Part shown: piece after piece, positions 47,801 through 57,682 of the stretch
How the letters are laid out: each line of letters begins with the position of its first letter
How positions within the stretch are numbered: position 1 is the first letter of the stretch
NCBI GenBank assembly: GCA_022818135.1
Contig: JAFMSR010000015.1
Location: 5,840,275 to 5,904,274 of the forward strand
Direction: 5' to 3'
Length of the DNA stretch: 64,000 nt
Source: Saxidomus purpurata
Lineage: Eukaryota > Mollusca > Bivalvia > Venerida > Veneridae
Position numbers and translations under genes: made by a program
Notes under the pieces: model-generated
Told to the model about the DNA's origin: nothing
Seen by the model: only the letters and a program-made list of their open reading frames with translations
Database searches by the model: none

Positions 47801-50800
47801 ATATGCAAACATATTACGGCAAATCCATATCAATTCATCCGTGTCTATCTAGTGCATTTTCCCGATTTTCCGTAGCAGACGTGCTCAAATTCCTCTCTAA
47901 AGGCAACGTTTGCGTGGTGGTCATAAAGGAATTGTATATAGGTACTGCCGGGATAACACTAAGCCGAGCGGAGCGGACAAGAAAAAAGCCACATTTGCAA
48001 AGAAGGTAAACAGGAGCTCAAGCAACACAACATACATATGTAGCTCGAGCGCTTTTTCCTCATTTTCAGTTCTAAAATGTGCGTCAGATTGTTTTCAGTT
48101 ATAGTATTTAAAGGTACATTGTATAATGGTAGCCATTTTGAGGACATATGGTAAATGCAATATATATTTACGGCACATTTTAAACGAATATGTGTTAAAG
48201 TGTAGGCAACAATTTTATTGTAATTAATTTAACTATTTAGAAGCCTCTTATTATAATTAGATGTGAATCTATGAGACTGTTTGGCAAGCACCTTTTAAAG
48301 AAACACTCAAAATGGCGTCAAAAAGCAAAAAAATGTGAAAATGCGAGTGAAAAATGCAATGCATAAAGTGGAAGGTGCAGCTGAAGCCTTCTGTGCGAAA
48401 ACCAATTAATTAAAATAAAATATGTTAAAGTATATCTACTAGTAGTGTGAATCAAGGTCAACATGCACATCCTTGTGATCTGCTCTGTTTCATACATCAA
48501 AGTAAACCTGGGTAACGTTATGTAAGAGAAAATCCAATAAAATGCATCGATCTATGTCGCTGTTCCAAATGTTAGGTTCGGTTCAAACAGGATACACAAC
48601 ACAAGGGGCAACTGATTAACTTGGCGACACAAATAAGCGACGGCAGACTCAACTCTGAGAAGCAAGTTCTGTCTTGTCAAGAAGCATATGATTTCTACAC
48701 ATAGAAAATAGTGAGTAACACATCAATAGCAAAGTATATTAAAGAACCGGCCTTGATTAATTTGTCTGAATGTTTGACGGTTTGGTAACATGTATTGTTC
48801 TTGCAATGTTTCAAATTTTATCTTTAATTATTTTCAAATCAAAGAATTCGTAACATGATGCATTTTATTACAGAAGTATTGAACATTATTTTATACTAAC
48901 TAATGAAATACTGTGTTATATCAGTGAAATATAGAGTGATGATATAGATTTCATGTCAGTCACAGTGTGGGTGATATAGGTCTACTACTTTTTATAGTAA
49001 CTTGCATATACATAACTTTGCTTTTCTTTTAATAGTTAGCATAAGATAAAAAGAAAATTTGTTTGTTTTGAGTGGATATTAAAAATATATCTCAACCAAA
49101 GTGATACAATTTTCACATATTAACTCACGATTCGAGCTCGTGAAAATATTACAATCGTATCACTTCTCGGTGAGATATATTCCATATCCACTCAAAACAA
49201 ACAAATATCCTCTAATGTTTTCATTTCTTTCCACAGTAACTATAAACGTAAGTGAAACGTTTTCGCACATCGGGGCTCAGCTGTCACGTACATTGTGCAA
49301 GTGCAATCAAAGTTATATAAAGTAGTGATACGCATTCTTACTTTTTGGAGGCATTGCTGTTGTAGTTATGAAGTGATCGTCAAATATCTTGCCATCTGGA
49401 TTAAGAATATGGTCATGGGCGTGGGCATGGTCATGATCATGGTGGTGTGGATCTGTCCCCATGGTACCGAGTAAACTGGATAAGTCGTCAATATGATCCA
49501 CTGGTGTTGTCTCGTCTATTGATACAGGTAAAATATATCCACATTATAATTTGATAATTTATGAATGTTTTTGGTACAAATAAAGGTCATTTCTGCTGGT
49601 AAAACACCTTTCTTGGTAAAATTAAAGCTACTTATTATTGTAGTCTTGGGACATTAATATGTTATACTACTGTAAGGAAAAACGACAATATTGTATTTCA
49701 GACTTATACCAATGCATTGTCTTATGCTTATCAAAGAAAACGAAACCTTTCAAAAAAGAAATGTTCTTAATTGGAGTTTAGAAAGATAAATTTCAAACCT
49801 GAGATATTACTGGAGGTGTTGTTTACAGAAAACGACACATTGATGAAGTTTTCAGGCTTCCGTTCTTCAACTGAAATAGTCCAGAATGTATTTGAAATGA
49901 AACATATTATCTGTACTTGATTATAAGAACCATAGGCAAGTTGTAAATAAATGTTTTCATTAACTTGTCTTAGAATGTAACTTAAAATGGCACGAATAAG
50001 TTATCAAACCACATTAAACATACCATAACATCGCGTTCTATTGTAGTACGCGCAGTATTTAGCAAAGAAACATCATGGAATGTAAATATGACTGTCTGTA
50101 AGTAGGTCAATCATCAAACATGTGGTACGTTCAAGAACACTTGTATTATAACCACTCTTTATAAATTCGTCTTGTCTTACGAAACAGCTAATTAAAATGG
50201 TCGTTAGTTTTTATGAAGTTTGTGAATTAGGACATCGCATGCCTAGCATAAAAAAGAGTGTAGTTAAGTATTGTACTATAAGCTTTTTTCTCACCAACAC
50301 TAACATGTATTATTCATGTTTGTATTTCTTTGTATATTTATGTACATGTAATTAATTCGTTCTAAATCTTCTATTCAAGAAATCTTACCGATATTTTATA
50401 TAAAACAAGAGCTGTCTCATGACAGCACACTCGACTATTCGAAAGCTTGTCGGTAAAATGGTTTTTTTGTGTAAGAACAGGTGTATTGTGTAATTGTCTA
50501 TAAGAAGTAAGGTCAAAGATATGAAACTTGTTCAAAGACCTTTGTAAATGAACATTACATGCAAAGCCTTACTCTGGATTATGTAAGCCAACTGGGGGAG
50601 GAGGGGGAGATAATTTCAAAGAAATACATCACCTTGTGTATTTGATCATGAATAACTTTGTAACGTTTCAAAATTGATATGTATAAAATTAAAAAAGCAT
50701 GACCGCTGCATGCTGCATAATTATTCTATGACATTTCAAAAGTAAGCCATTTCGAGTATTTCTAATAATAGTCTGGTAAAAACTGTGACAAAATTCTAAG

Positions 50801-53148
50801 TTAAAAAGGGGCATAAATATGTCAACAAGAGCTGTCAGTAGACAGCGCGCTCCACTATTCTCAGTGATTGACAATATAAAATAATATCCATCCTGACTGT
50901 AAATGAGTCTCTAAAGGGGATAATTATTTCAAAATGCTTAATACAGTTACCTCCTCCTGTACACAGGTTCGGATCATGATGGTGAACAGGTGTGCAAAGT
51001 TTGAAAGGCATATGTCAATGGACTTTGAAAATATCTGAGGTAATACGCAAACTTTAACGTAAGTTCTAAGTAAAAAAGGGGCATAATATTGTAAAAAAGC
51101 TTGATACAGTGACCTCCTCCTGTACACAGGTTGAGATCATGATGGTGAACAAGTGTGCGAAGTTTCAAAGCCATATGTCGATGGACTTTTAAATTATTTG
51201 AGGTGGTACGCAAACTTTAACGTAAATTCTAAGTCGAAAAAGGGGCATAATTCTGTCAAAAGGCTTGATAGAGTTACCTCCTCCTGTGTACAGGTTGGGG
51301 GCATGATGGTGAACAAGTGTGCAAAGTTTCAAAGCCAGATGACAATTGAAATGGAAAATATTTGAGGTGGTACGCAAACTTTAACGTAAATTCTAAGTCG
51401 AAAAAGGGCCATAATTCTGTCAAAATGCTTGATACAGTGACTTCCGCCTGTGTACAGGTTGGGGGCATGATGGTGAACAAGCATGCGAAGTTTCAAAGCC
51501 ATATGTCAATAGACTTTGAAAATATTTGAGGTGGTACGCAAACTTTAACGTAAAATCTAAGTCGAAAAAGGGGCATAATTCTGTCAAAAGGCTTGATACA
51601 GTGACCTCCTCCTGTGTACAGGTTGGGGGCATGATGGTGAACAAGCGTGCGAAGTTTCAAAGCCAGATGTCAATGGACTTTGAAAATATTTGAGGTGGTA
51701 CGCAAACTTTAACATAAATTTTAAGTCGAAAAAGGGGCATAATTTTGTCAAAATGCTTGATAGAGTTACATCCTCCTGTGTTCAGATTGGGGGCATGATG
51801 GTGAACAAGTGTGCAAAGTTTCAAAGCCATATGTCAATGGACTTTGAAAATATTTGAGGTGGTACGCAAACTTTAACATAAGTGGTTACGCCGACGCCGA
51901 CGCCGACGCCGACACCGACGCCGACGCCGACGCTCGGGTGACTAGGATAGCTCTCCTTATTCTTCGAATAGTCGAGCTAAAAATACAAATGTTCGGTGGA
52001 GTGTCTGTTAATGATTTTATTTTGTAATAGCTTGAGATAACTTAAAGGTGGCATGTGTAGAAATAAACGAAATTGGTACATTCCTAATGGAAAGGCAAAC
52101 AAGTTGCGATATGCAGTACGTACGCTAAAATACTAGGCAGATTGTGATCTAAATTTGAATAATGCATTATTATCAAAATTAGAATTATCCCTGTTATGTC
52201 ATGTATCTTAATAGATGTTTATCCATTATAGTGATGTTTAGAAGTTTACAACTCTAGCGTCTCGGTCTAGCGTGTTGATCTTTTCCAGATCTAGCTCCAT
52301 AAAGGGATATCATTTGCCGCAGTATTGGTTCAAGCGAAATGAAGTAAGGATTTATTAGACTAACGTGAAGGGAAGAAGAATGTGGCCTAATACAATATGG
52401 TATGTGTGAAGCAAATGACTTCAGTATCATAAAGCTGAAGAACTTTATCTTATTTGATCTTAACACTAATACTTTGAGGTTTAACAAACAAAAACAATAA
52501 TCATACGTGTTGGAATGAAGAAGTAATGGATGACCAAAGCAGTGCCGGAAGCTAGTGCTGCCATGATAACGAGTCCCAGTAGAATGAATGCACGTGTTTT
52601 TCGTGTTCTTCGGTTTCGGTCTTCTTTGACTTTGCGGTAGAAATCCTCCGAAACATAAGGATATCTAGAAATACAACATTCATAGCTTTAGTTCGATTTC
52701 CATTAAAATACACGCATTTATGTTTGTATGTATATATTCGTTTGGAACAATGTGACTATAAGGTTATCGAACAAAATGTGGTCATCAAACACGTCAGACC
52801 TACACACAGAAGAATGAATCTTCATACCATGAGAACAGAAAGGACAACAGACAAGGTACAAACTGCAGTTGATTATATAAAGACCATGCTTCTGTCAAGT
52901 GCATATATAAATGACAACAAATACTTAAGACACGTAAACTTATATGTGTTTCCGGCTGGATCTTCTTTTGTACGAAGGACTTTTGCAAACAGGGGTGTAT
53001 ATGATTGGGTCTGTATGTCAACTTACGTGTTTGCGGTAGGGTCCGTGTCTTGTTCTTTATTCCAGTGATCATCTTCTATACTGTGTGCTGAGCTGACGAC
53101 TTCGGGACCCGGAGAGTTAGCCAACTTTAATTTGGTGTTTAATAATAT
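35659..53148 (-). CDS. Type II mucin-like membrane protein with Ig domain (ten exons, 5' end missing)
   Basis: Exons, in order: 53148-53027, 52664-52507, 49870-49799, 49515-49342, 47788-47042, 43744-42500, 39960-39613, 37254-37110, 36837-36759, 35841-35659. All junctions are GT-AG and each phase matches the next (0/2, 2/1, six exons with 1/1-type joins, 1/2, 2/0, 0/stop). Together they give 3,273 bases, 1,090 codons plus stop. Layout: acidic then basic cytoplasmic part, one hydrophobic span with no signal peptide before it, an N-glycosylation-rich stem, a His-rich patch, two Thr/Ser-rich mucin-like exons, an Ig domain, and a second Ig-like region. Exons with 1/1 phase are typical of extracellular modules. 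Probable role is a surface glycoprotein; its partner is unknown. The start codon was not found, and further 1/1 exons could be hidden in the introns. Confidence 0.75.
35987..36175 (+). mobile_element. Tigger/pogo-like MITE, copy 1
   Basis: Starts TACAGTATATAACGAC, then GGATATAGCGAAATTCCGG and GGATATAAGGAACAAATTTT. The right end, GTTCGTTATATACGAAG, is the inverted version. The TIR style TA-CAGT...TATAACGA is known from pogo/Tigger elements. Not coding. Confidence 0.6.
36176..36540. other. Non-coding stretch upstream of the terminal exon
   Basis: Part of the last intron on the minus strand. No feature recognised. Confidence 0.4.
36560..36745 (+). mobile_element. Tigger/pogo-like MITE, copy 2
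   Basis: Contains ATATAACGACACTGGATAT, a duplicated GCGAAACTCCGGATATA, and ends ACGGAGTTTTACTGTATA, whose inverse TACAGTAAAACTCCGT is the terminus. It lies 8-13 bases beyond the donor of exon 9 (minus strand), so the insertion reaches almost to the splice site. Confidence 0.6.
36759..36837 (-). CDS. Mucin-Ig gene exon 9
   Basis: 79 bases, phase 2 to 0. Acceptor TCTTATTTGCAG, donor GTACCG. Codes for YNLAEYGDYRDYELQEDHKF then CQTTLK. The Cys would be the second one of the Ig-like region. Confidence 0.65.
37110..37254 (-). CDS. Mucin-Ig gene exon 8: start of second Ig-like region
   Basis: 145 bases, phase 1 to 2. Acceptor TATTTTCCACAG, donor GTGAAT. Reads KPSQKITLSLG, then FRITASWQGGYPIP and NMSWTAID. 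GGYP-x-P followed by W is typical of Ig domains after the first Cys. Here the Cys position appears to be Ala (ITA-SW). Confidence 0.7.
37306..37500 (+). mobile_element. tRNA-derived SINE (family 2), copy 2
   Basis: GGCCGCTCATCCCGGAGG, box B GGTTCGAGCCCC, ACCGTACCTCCTCATATGAC, then ACTCGATAAGCTACAAG and the tail AGTATAAACTAAACTAAAC. Intronic for the mucin-Ig gene. Same family as 18890-19035. Confidence 0.8.
37501..37894. other. Intron sequence
   Basis: No feature recognised. Confidence 0.4.
37899..39182. mobile_element. 1.28-kb TIR element with TTAG duplication and repeated GTTGCAC palindromes
   Basis: The left end is CCCTCTAGAGCCCAA and the inverted right end CCCTCTAGAACCCAA. Both are flanked by TTAG (37895-37898 and 39183-39186). 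Four copies of a palindrome, ideally TGTTGCAC-N(2-4)-GTGCAACA, occur at about 37912, 38265, 38999 and 39032. The first, second and fourth sit next to AGCCCA or its inverse. No ORF over 60 codons. CCC ends with a TTAN target suggest piggyBac, an inference. Confidence 0.65.
39320..39535 (-). mobile_element. Tigger/pogo-like MITE, copy 3
   Basis: Inverted relative of 36560-36745. The plus strand shows ACTCCGTTTATAACGAACTC at the left and TTATATCCGGAATTGCGG and CATCCGGAATCGTTATA at the right. Diverged. Confidence 0.5.
39613..39960 (-). CDS. Mucin-Ig gene exon 7: Ig domain
   Basis: 348 bases, 116 codons, phase 1/1. Acceptor CTGTTTGTAG, donor GTAAGT. Ig landmarks: FENANIECNVKH (first Cys), then NITLSLKINGV, then DANTYTC (Y-x-C with second Cys), then RLIVVG. 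Three N-x-S/T sites. One extra Cys lies before the D-A-x-x-Y-x-C box. A whole Ig domain in one 1/1 exon is the classic arrangement. Confidence 0.8.
39985..41700. other. Intron 6 of the mucin-Ig gene, right part
   Basis: No exon recognised. The 77-codon plus frame at 41125-41358 has no domain. Confidence 0.35.
41765..42010 (+). repeat. ~70-bp tandem repeat, 3-4 units
   Basis: Phrase GTACAAGTRCARCTACDRTA followed by ATGGTTATTA recurs at about 41837, 41907 and 41976 (70-bp steps), with a weaker unit before. Overlapping minus frames are by-products. Confidence 0.6.
42500..43744 (-). CDS. Mucin-Ig gene exon 6: Thr-rich mucin repeat
   Basis: 1,245 bases, 415 codons, phase 1/1. Donor GTAAGT at 42499. 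The acceptor, CATGTAATCATTAG, is poor in pyrimidines and less certain. The exon is built of a 12-residue unit, ETTTMSETTLLP, repeated more than 20 times with drift (M, I, S, A, Q swaps). It ends in ETTTLPENY. More than a third of the residues are Thr, so dense O-glycosylation is likely. Antisense frames on the plus strand (VSGIVVVSG) and in a second minus frame (RNNDNVGNH) are shadows of the 36-bp period. Confidence 0.8.
43745..45490. other. Intron 5 of the mucin-Ig gene, left part
   Basis: No exon recognised. A run of about 19 T is at 44672-44690. Small frames at 44250-44725 show no domain. Confidence 0.35.
45496..45692. mobile_element. MITE-like element with ACACGGGTGGTTA ends
   Basis: Left GGTACTACACGGGTGGTTA and right TAACCACCCGTGTACCAC are inverted, with 13 identical bases (ACACGGGTGGTTA). 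Length about 195 bp, no ORF, within an intron. Confidence 0.6.
45693..47041. other. Intron 5 of the mucin-Ig gene, right part
   Basis: Nothing recognised apart from short AT-rich frames without domains. Confidence 0.35.
47042..47788 (-). CDS. Mucin-Ig gene exon 5: Ser/Thr-rich stalk
   Basis: 747 bases, 249 codons, phase 1/1. Acceptor TTAACCACTTAG, donor GTAAGT at 47041. It begins SPGYRTTATKTTTPGK and includes a non-mucin island VEISHMDFFGMDEEYTTTY with acidic and aromatic residues. It then turns into Thr-rich stretches such as ETTTVGYETTTGTTDTS with several N-x-T/S sites. It lacks the regular 12-residue period of exon 6. Plus-strand frames here are shadows. Confidence 0.75.
47789..49056. other. 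Intron 4 of the mucin-Ig gene
   Basis: No exon or recognisable repeat. Small frames at 47749-48147 are not supported. Confidence 0.35.
49057..49206. repeat. 150-bp foldback hairpin
   Basis: The left end ATTTGTTTGTTTTGAGTGGA and right end TCCACTCAAAACAAACAAAT are perfect inverse copies. The inner part, ATATATCTC...AAGTGATAC against GTATCACTT...GAGATATAT, also pairs. Its interior (GTGATAC...CTCGTGAAAATAT...CGGTGAGAT) echoes the central part of the palindrome at 20.3-21.1 kb. Confidence 0.75.
49342..49515 (-). CDS. Mucin-Ig gene exon 4: His-rich segment
   Basis: 174 bases, 58 codons, phase 1/1. Acceptor CCTGTATCAATAG, donor GTAAGA. Reads ETTPVDHIDDLSSLLG, then HHHDHDHAHAHDH, then ILNPDGKIFDDHFITTT. 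The alternating His/Asp run could bind metal ions; this is an inference. Confidence 0.75.
49799..49870 (-). CDS. Mucin-Ig gene exon 3
   Basis: 72 bases, 24 codons, phase 1/1. Acceptor GACTATTTCAG; donor GTTTGA, weaker than the others. Reads EERKPENFINVSFSVNNTSS with N-x-S/T sites, just outside the membrane span. Confidence 0.6.
49871..50820. repeat. Intron 2, left part, with repeat edges
   Basis: 50405-50450 reads AACAAGAGCTGTCTCATGAC then CACTCGACTATTCG, the usual start of the repeat described at 50823. It is a partial copy. 50642-50820 resembles a decayed 164-bp unit (ends TTAAAAAGGGGCATAA). Confidence 0.5.
50823..51980 (+). mobile_element. 1.16-kb element with 164-bp tandem units
   Basis: It begins AACAAGAGCTGTCAGTAGAC and ends CTTCGAATAGTCGAGCTAAA. 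The ends share an inverted CTCGACTATTC-like core. Inside are six units of 164 bp (AAAAAGGGGCATAATTCTG, then GATACAGTGACCTCCTCCTG, then CATGATGGTGAACAAG, then TTTGAGGTGGTACGCAAAC), with starts near 51073, 51237, 51401, 51565 and 51729. It closes with GCCGAC repeats (51890-51936). It lies in an intron of the mucin-Ig gene. Small frames on both strands are by-products. Confidence 0.8.
51981..52506. other. Intron 2, right part
   Basis: No feature recognised. Confidence 0.4.
52507..52664 (-). CDS. Mucin-Ig gene exon 2: juxtamembrane and membrane span
   Basis: 158 bases, phase 2 to 1. Acceptor TTGTATTTCTAG, donor GTATGA. Reads YPYVSEDFYRKVKEDRNRR, TRKTR, then the hydrophobic span AFILLGLVIMAALASGTALV and IHYFF. 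Basic residues before the span predict a cytoplasmic N-terminus (type II). Without the splice the frame runs to a stop 8 codons later. Confidence 0.75.
52665..53026. other. Intron 1
   Basis: Intron of 362 bases. A 114-codon plus frame (52724-53068) spans it and part of exon 1 but has no domain. Confidence 0.5.
53027..53148 (-). CDS. Mucin-Ig gene first visible exon: cytoplasmic segment
   Basis: 122 bases, phase 0 to 2. Acceptor TTTTCATTTCAG, donor GTAAGT. Reads KLANSPGPEVVSSAHSIEDD, then HWNKEQDTDPTAN: acidic and Ser-rich, no hydrophobic run. The clear acceptor shows that at least one more exon lies upstream. Confidence 0.6.
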
Positions 53149-56100
53149 CTGAAATGAAAATACAGATCATGTACATAAAATACGAACTTTCAAAGCAATT
53201 ACAATTAATTTGACATGATACATGTACAAATACCATATTATATAATGAAAGTTGACATTTTCGTTGTTTCTTTCAATAAAAAGAGATTAATGTTTCTAAA
53301 TTGGGTTTTGCTATTAATTTCAAACTGAGCGCGCTCAAATGCTTCACAGCACTGAGACAATAACACATTAATGTCTTCGTTAATGCTCAAGACTTTAGTA
53401 GAAATAGTTCAATTCAAATTATATTGCAAAAGTCATGTGTAAAACTGTTAGTAAAAATAAACTGAAAACAAAGGAATTAATATAATTATTGCCCTTATAT
53501 CATATATAATAATATCTCTAAAAGACTTATAGCCCTCTATCAATGTTACATCAAAACGTTTTTCAAAGCGCGAATCTGAGAGTGTGTACCAATTAATCAC
53601 GACAAAATATTATATGTAGCAAGTGTATGATTATGTTATGTGTAATAATTTCTTTTCGCCATGCCCTGCTTTAATTTTCACTATGTTAAAATGCATCGTT
53701 TATAGCAAATGTGAAATGAGACTGTAGTAAACTGTAACATATAGTTCTACTGCGCAAAGGCACAGAGCTGGCCTTATCTACTTTTTTGGACTTCGTTACA
53801 TGTTACTACGGTACATATATATCTGCTATTCTCTGCAACATTCATACACAATTATGAATTTATACATGCACATTTGTATTTTATTTTGATTTAATAAAGA
53901 CCTTTTAACTGGTAAAAAAATGAAAATCTTATATATTTCTAGAATTTAAATTATTTGTTAAGGCTTGTCTGTTTAATGTAGATGCTAAACACATCATATG
54001 GGAAAAAGTGACACATTAATTGTTTATCCATAAATCATTAGAAAGTGTATTTTTCTTCATCACTTGATTTCGGACACTTACATGACGAATTGATTGATAC
54101 ATGGTTTTTGACTTCGAAGCGCATGCTCAAATAAATAGTAAAAATTTAACAATAGAAAATAATCGACAGAGGAAAAAATGTTTCTTTTGTTTGGCTTTTT
54201 TTCCGGTAGAAAACAAATGTTGTATATGATTGAGTTTAATGGTAAAACAGTGGACAATTAGTATGAAATAAATGTCACTGAGTCATTTTTTTAAAGAATA
54301 TATTGTATACAATCGAAGCAACAGTAACTGTTGCAATTGACGTTTTAGGGAATTTATTCTTTTAATTATCTCTTTCAAATCGTCTTTGGTCTACCTTAAC
54401 TGATTAACGTTTATGCCGATTGCCAAAGTTTCGGAATTTATTGTAACATTTACGCGTTTTAAAAAATATGCAGAAATAAAGTAGATGGTCGTGTCAAAGC
54501 CTACTTAGACTTGGAAGGCAGAAATAAAATGGCAATAAAATTATTTACAATAATTTATCAGTCAGACACTTGTGTCATCGTTTGAAGAAAACAAAATTAT
54601 TTTCACATTAAAATTTTATTTTCAAGCGAAATGTTGTCGAAAATATCCCTGTGGTGACTACTGGAGACAGCAAAAAAATAAATATTTTTTTTTAAAAAAC
54701 AATCTTTTGTTTTAAAATGACATTATTTAATGTAACTTTGAATTCTAAATTTAATTTTACTGTCAAGACTACTGTCATTACATGGTCGTAAATTTTCATC
54801 TCCTTAGACAGTAAGTTAAAGTTGTCTTGCAAAAAGCACAGCGGTAACACGCCTTAACACGTTCAGTAACAAACTAAAGATATCTGTTCTGGCATGATGT
54901 GAATAAAAAGCACCCATTAGTGTTAGTTTGTAAATCGATCTTTTCTACGGCGCATAATAACTGGTTGGCATCTTTGTCTGTTCTACAAAGAACTACACCT
55001 TCAAATTATTTATTATAATACTGGCGAGTTAACCACGAGACATTACACGGTAAGATTAAGAAGGTTAAACGTTTCCAACAATAATCTAGATGAGATAGTT
55101 TTAAATTGAGTTTTCGTTTCAAATATTTCAGAGCTTCCCGAGCACAAGAGACCAACGAGTACAGTCAGCTCGACTCAGTACAAGTTCAACAAATGTGTAT
55201 ACTCTATAGTTACTTTTGAATTAAACAAACGCATTTCCGTATCTGTACCTTTGCTCTTCGTCTTGCAGATACATCTGTGCCTAAAGTATTCCTGCTTCTA
55301 ATATTAAAGAACCTACATTGTATAATGTAAAATGTAGCTTTCTTCTTTTCTACACGGTGCTACTTTTAAATGACAATTATTGGCAACTTTAAGACAATTA
55401 GATAGATTATGTCATCTTAAAGTATCTTCTGATCAGATATGAGCTTTTAAGAGACATATAAATGCAGACTTATATTTATGTTAAAATATCATCATTTTTA
55501 CATATTGAAAAGGAAACTCTATTCTCACATGGTTGCATTTATATGTATAATTATTCTTTCTTTGAACTTTCGAGTACGAAGAAAGCTCTGCAGCTTATTA
55601 AATCACGTTCGAGCACTCATTCCGGATGTTATCATGCTCGCAAGAGACAGGGGTAGCGATATTTTCATTGCTGCTACCCATTTGCATTGAATAAAAAATA
55701 AAATATTCATTTCAAATGAAAAACTTAAAACGTTATTACACATTTTTGCAACAGAAAGCAAAACAATGAATATTTACACACACAAAAACCCCGTGAAATT
55801 CGTACATTGTTACCATTTTCGTACGTAGGTTCGCTCGCTTTTAAACTTCATAATTCATATAAAAACAATATTTCATAAAAATGATGACAACGTTGCAGTT
55901 TTATAGCAAAACCAGGCCTTTTCCGGTTCAAAAAATCCAAGTCACTCTTAATTAAAAAATGTAGGTCATATAACATGCAGTCGGCAACAAATAAAATGTT
56001 ACAGACCTTATATGTGAATACGTAACATACGTTGTGGCTTTAATATTACCGACATTTAGCATTCAAAATGAAATGCCTTTAACACCTTACGTGGCATATG

Positions 56101-57100
56101 AAGAAGGTTTACAAATTCAATCAAGGTTAAACTTTACAACGATGTATGTAACTGACAGCTAACAGCAGTAACATTTGATATTTTGATATTTCAATCGGTG
56201 ATTAAATTTCAGTCCATATTTAAACGCAAATTGCTTGAAAATTAATGATTGTGCGATTTTCATTTAATTTCTTAGGATATTTATCCGAGCAACATTGTAT
56301 ATTTTCATATTTTGGTGCAAAGAAATGAAAGTGAAAGTGGGCATTTAAAGATCCGTATCTATTTTTAGGCAGTTTCTGTTTCAAGCATTAGAATCTTGTG
56401 CTTTTACAGAACCTTTAACAGTATTGCAGACATATTATGTAGTTTGTATGCGGAGATGATTCATGGTTTGTCTCCGATGATATGTGTTTACTGTGGAGAT
56501 TAAGTTTAGGTAATCATTGCTAATTAGTTCATCCTTGATCTGATCAAGGATGATATTCGATTTTTAAGGCTATTTTTTACAGGCGCAGTAGTACCGTTTT
56601 TTCTTTTCAGTTTCTTACTCTTGTTTCATTCTATGGCATTTTTAGTTAAAGATTAGCAATGGTTACCTGACATTTACACTGTATAAATAGTCTTAATACA
56701 TAAAGTGCTGTGATACTTCTTACAGTGGAAGTAAAATCAGTTCTTCTGTTTTACTATGTAAATAATAATATAATATATTAATACATGTATAACTTATGAA
56801 TTTTTAATTGTAATTTAGAGGTGCAATATATCATTGTATATTAATTTAGCTGTGATAGTCACTTATAACTCTGTATAGAGTGGTCATTTACAAATGTGTT
56901 AGTCATATAATATATATGATTTTTATGATAAAATTTGTAGTGTGAAAATGACTTTAATAAAATATTTGAATTGAAATTGAATTTGTGTTTGGTTTTGAAG
57001 TGTGCATTATCACTGTGCATGTTTGGTCTGCCTTTTTACTCTATCTACCTATTATACCTCTATACCTGCAAGAAGTGATGTTATAATATTTATAACAAGA
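53149..57100. other. Long non-coding stretch upstream of the mucin-Ig gene
   Basis: No confident exon. A weak candidate for the missing start is a minus-strand ATG at 55232-55234 that opens MRLFNSK and then AAA|GTAACT (phase 0). A perfect 25-bp palindrome, TCATCCTTGATC-T-GATCAAGGATGA, is at about 56530. A 64- or 70-codon frame at 55462-55690 has no domain. The rest is AT-rich and featureless. Confidence 0.35.
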
Positions 57101-57104
57101 GTGC

Positions 57105-57480
57105 CAAACTAACTGTCACGAGGAGACGTAACTCAGTATGTAGCAGCTCATAGGTTTTGTAAAACCTATTTCAACTATAGAGCTGACAAGGCTACTTTCA
57201 TCCTTTTTCGATAATAGAAGAGCCATGAGATTTTGCTGAATTTTGAACTTGACATTATGCCCACAAATATATTCACAAGATTTGGTGAAGATCGAATGAA
57301 AAGAGCGGAAAAGGCTAATTTGGCCAATTTTTAATAACTCATGGGCCATTATCCAAAAGTGCCATAGGCGATTTAGCTAGTTATCGAATTTGGCCCAGAC
57401 ATTATGCCCACAAACATGTGCAACAAGTTAAGTGAAGATCGGATGAAAACTGTTCGACTTAAAGAGCGGACAACTTGGGG
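57105..57480. repeat. Dispersed repeat with two internal units
   Basis: GACATTATGCCCACAAA, then CAAGWTWRGTGAAGATCGRATG, then AAAGAGCGGA occurs twice, about 150 bp apart (57250 and 57400). The 77-codon minus frame is a by-product. Confidence 0.55.
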
Positions 57481-57575
57481 ACAAGATGAGCTTGGATTGA
57501 GACATATTTTTGATAGAGATATTTTAGAGAAAAAGGATTTCTCTACGTCTCAACTATTTGTTATTAAATGAGTGA

Positions 57576-57682
57576 TTTGATATTGGCCTGTTATTTGTCC
57601 GAGGGCATTCGTATTGGCCTGAGCCCGTAGGGCGAGGGCTAATACGAGTGTCAGATGACAAATGACAGGGCCTATATCAAAT
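57576..57682. repeat. ~105-bp hairpin
   Basis: Left arm TGATATTGGCCTGTTATTTGTC...TCGTATTGGCC and right arm GGCTAATACGA...GACAAATGACAGGGCC pair, with a loop GAGCCCGTAGGGCGA. I associate this with a bivalve dispersed hairpin, from general recollection. Confidence 0.65.

Noticed and set aside
52724..53068. 114-codon plus-strand ORF
   Set aside because: It overlaps two minus-strand exon edges of the mucin-Ig gene and has no domain.
55214..55234. Minus-strand ATG (MRLFNSK) as the first exon of the mucin-Ig gene
   Set aside because: The phase fits, but seven codons and a weak GTAACT donor are not enough evidence. Left as a candidate only.
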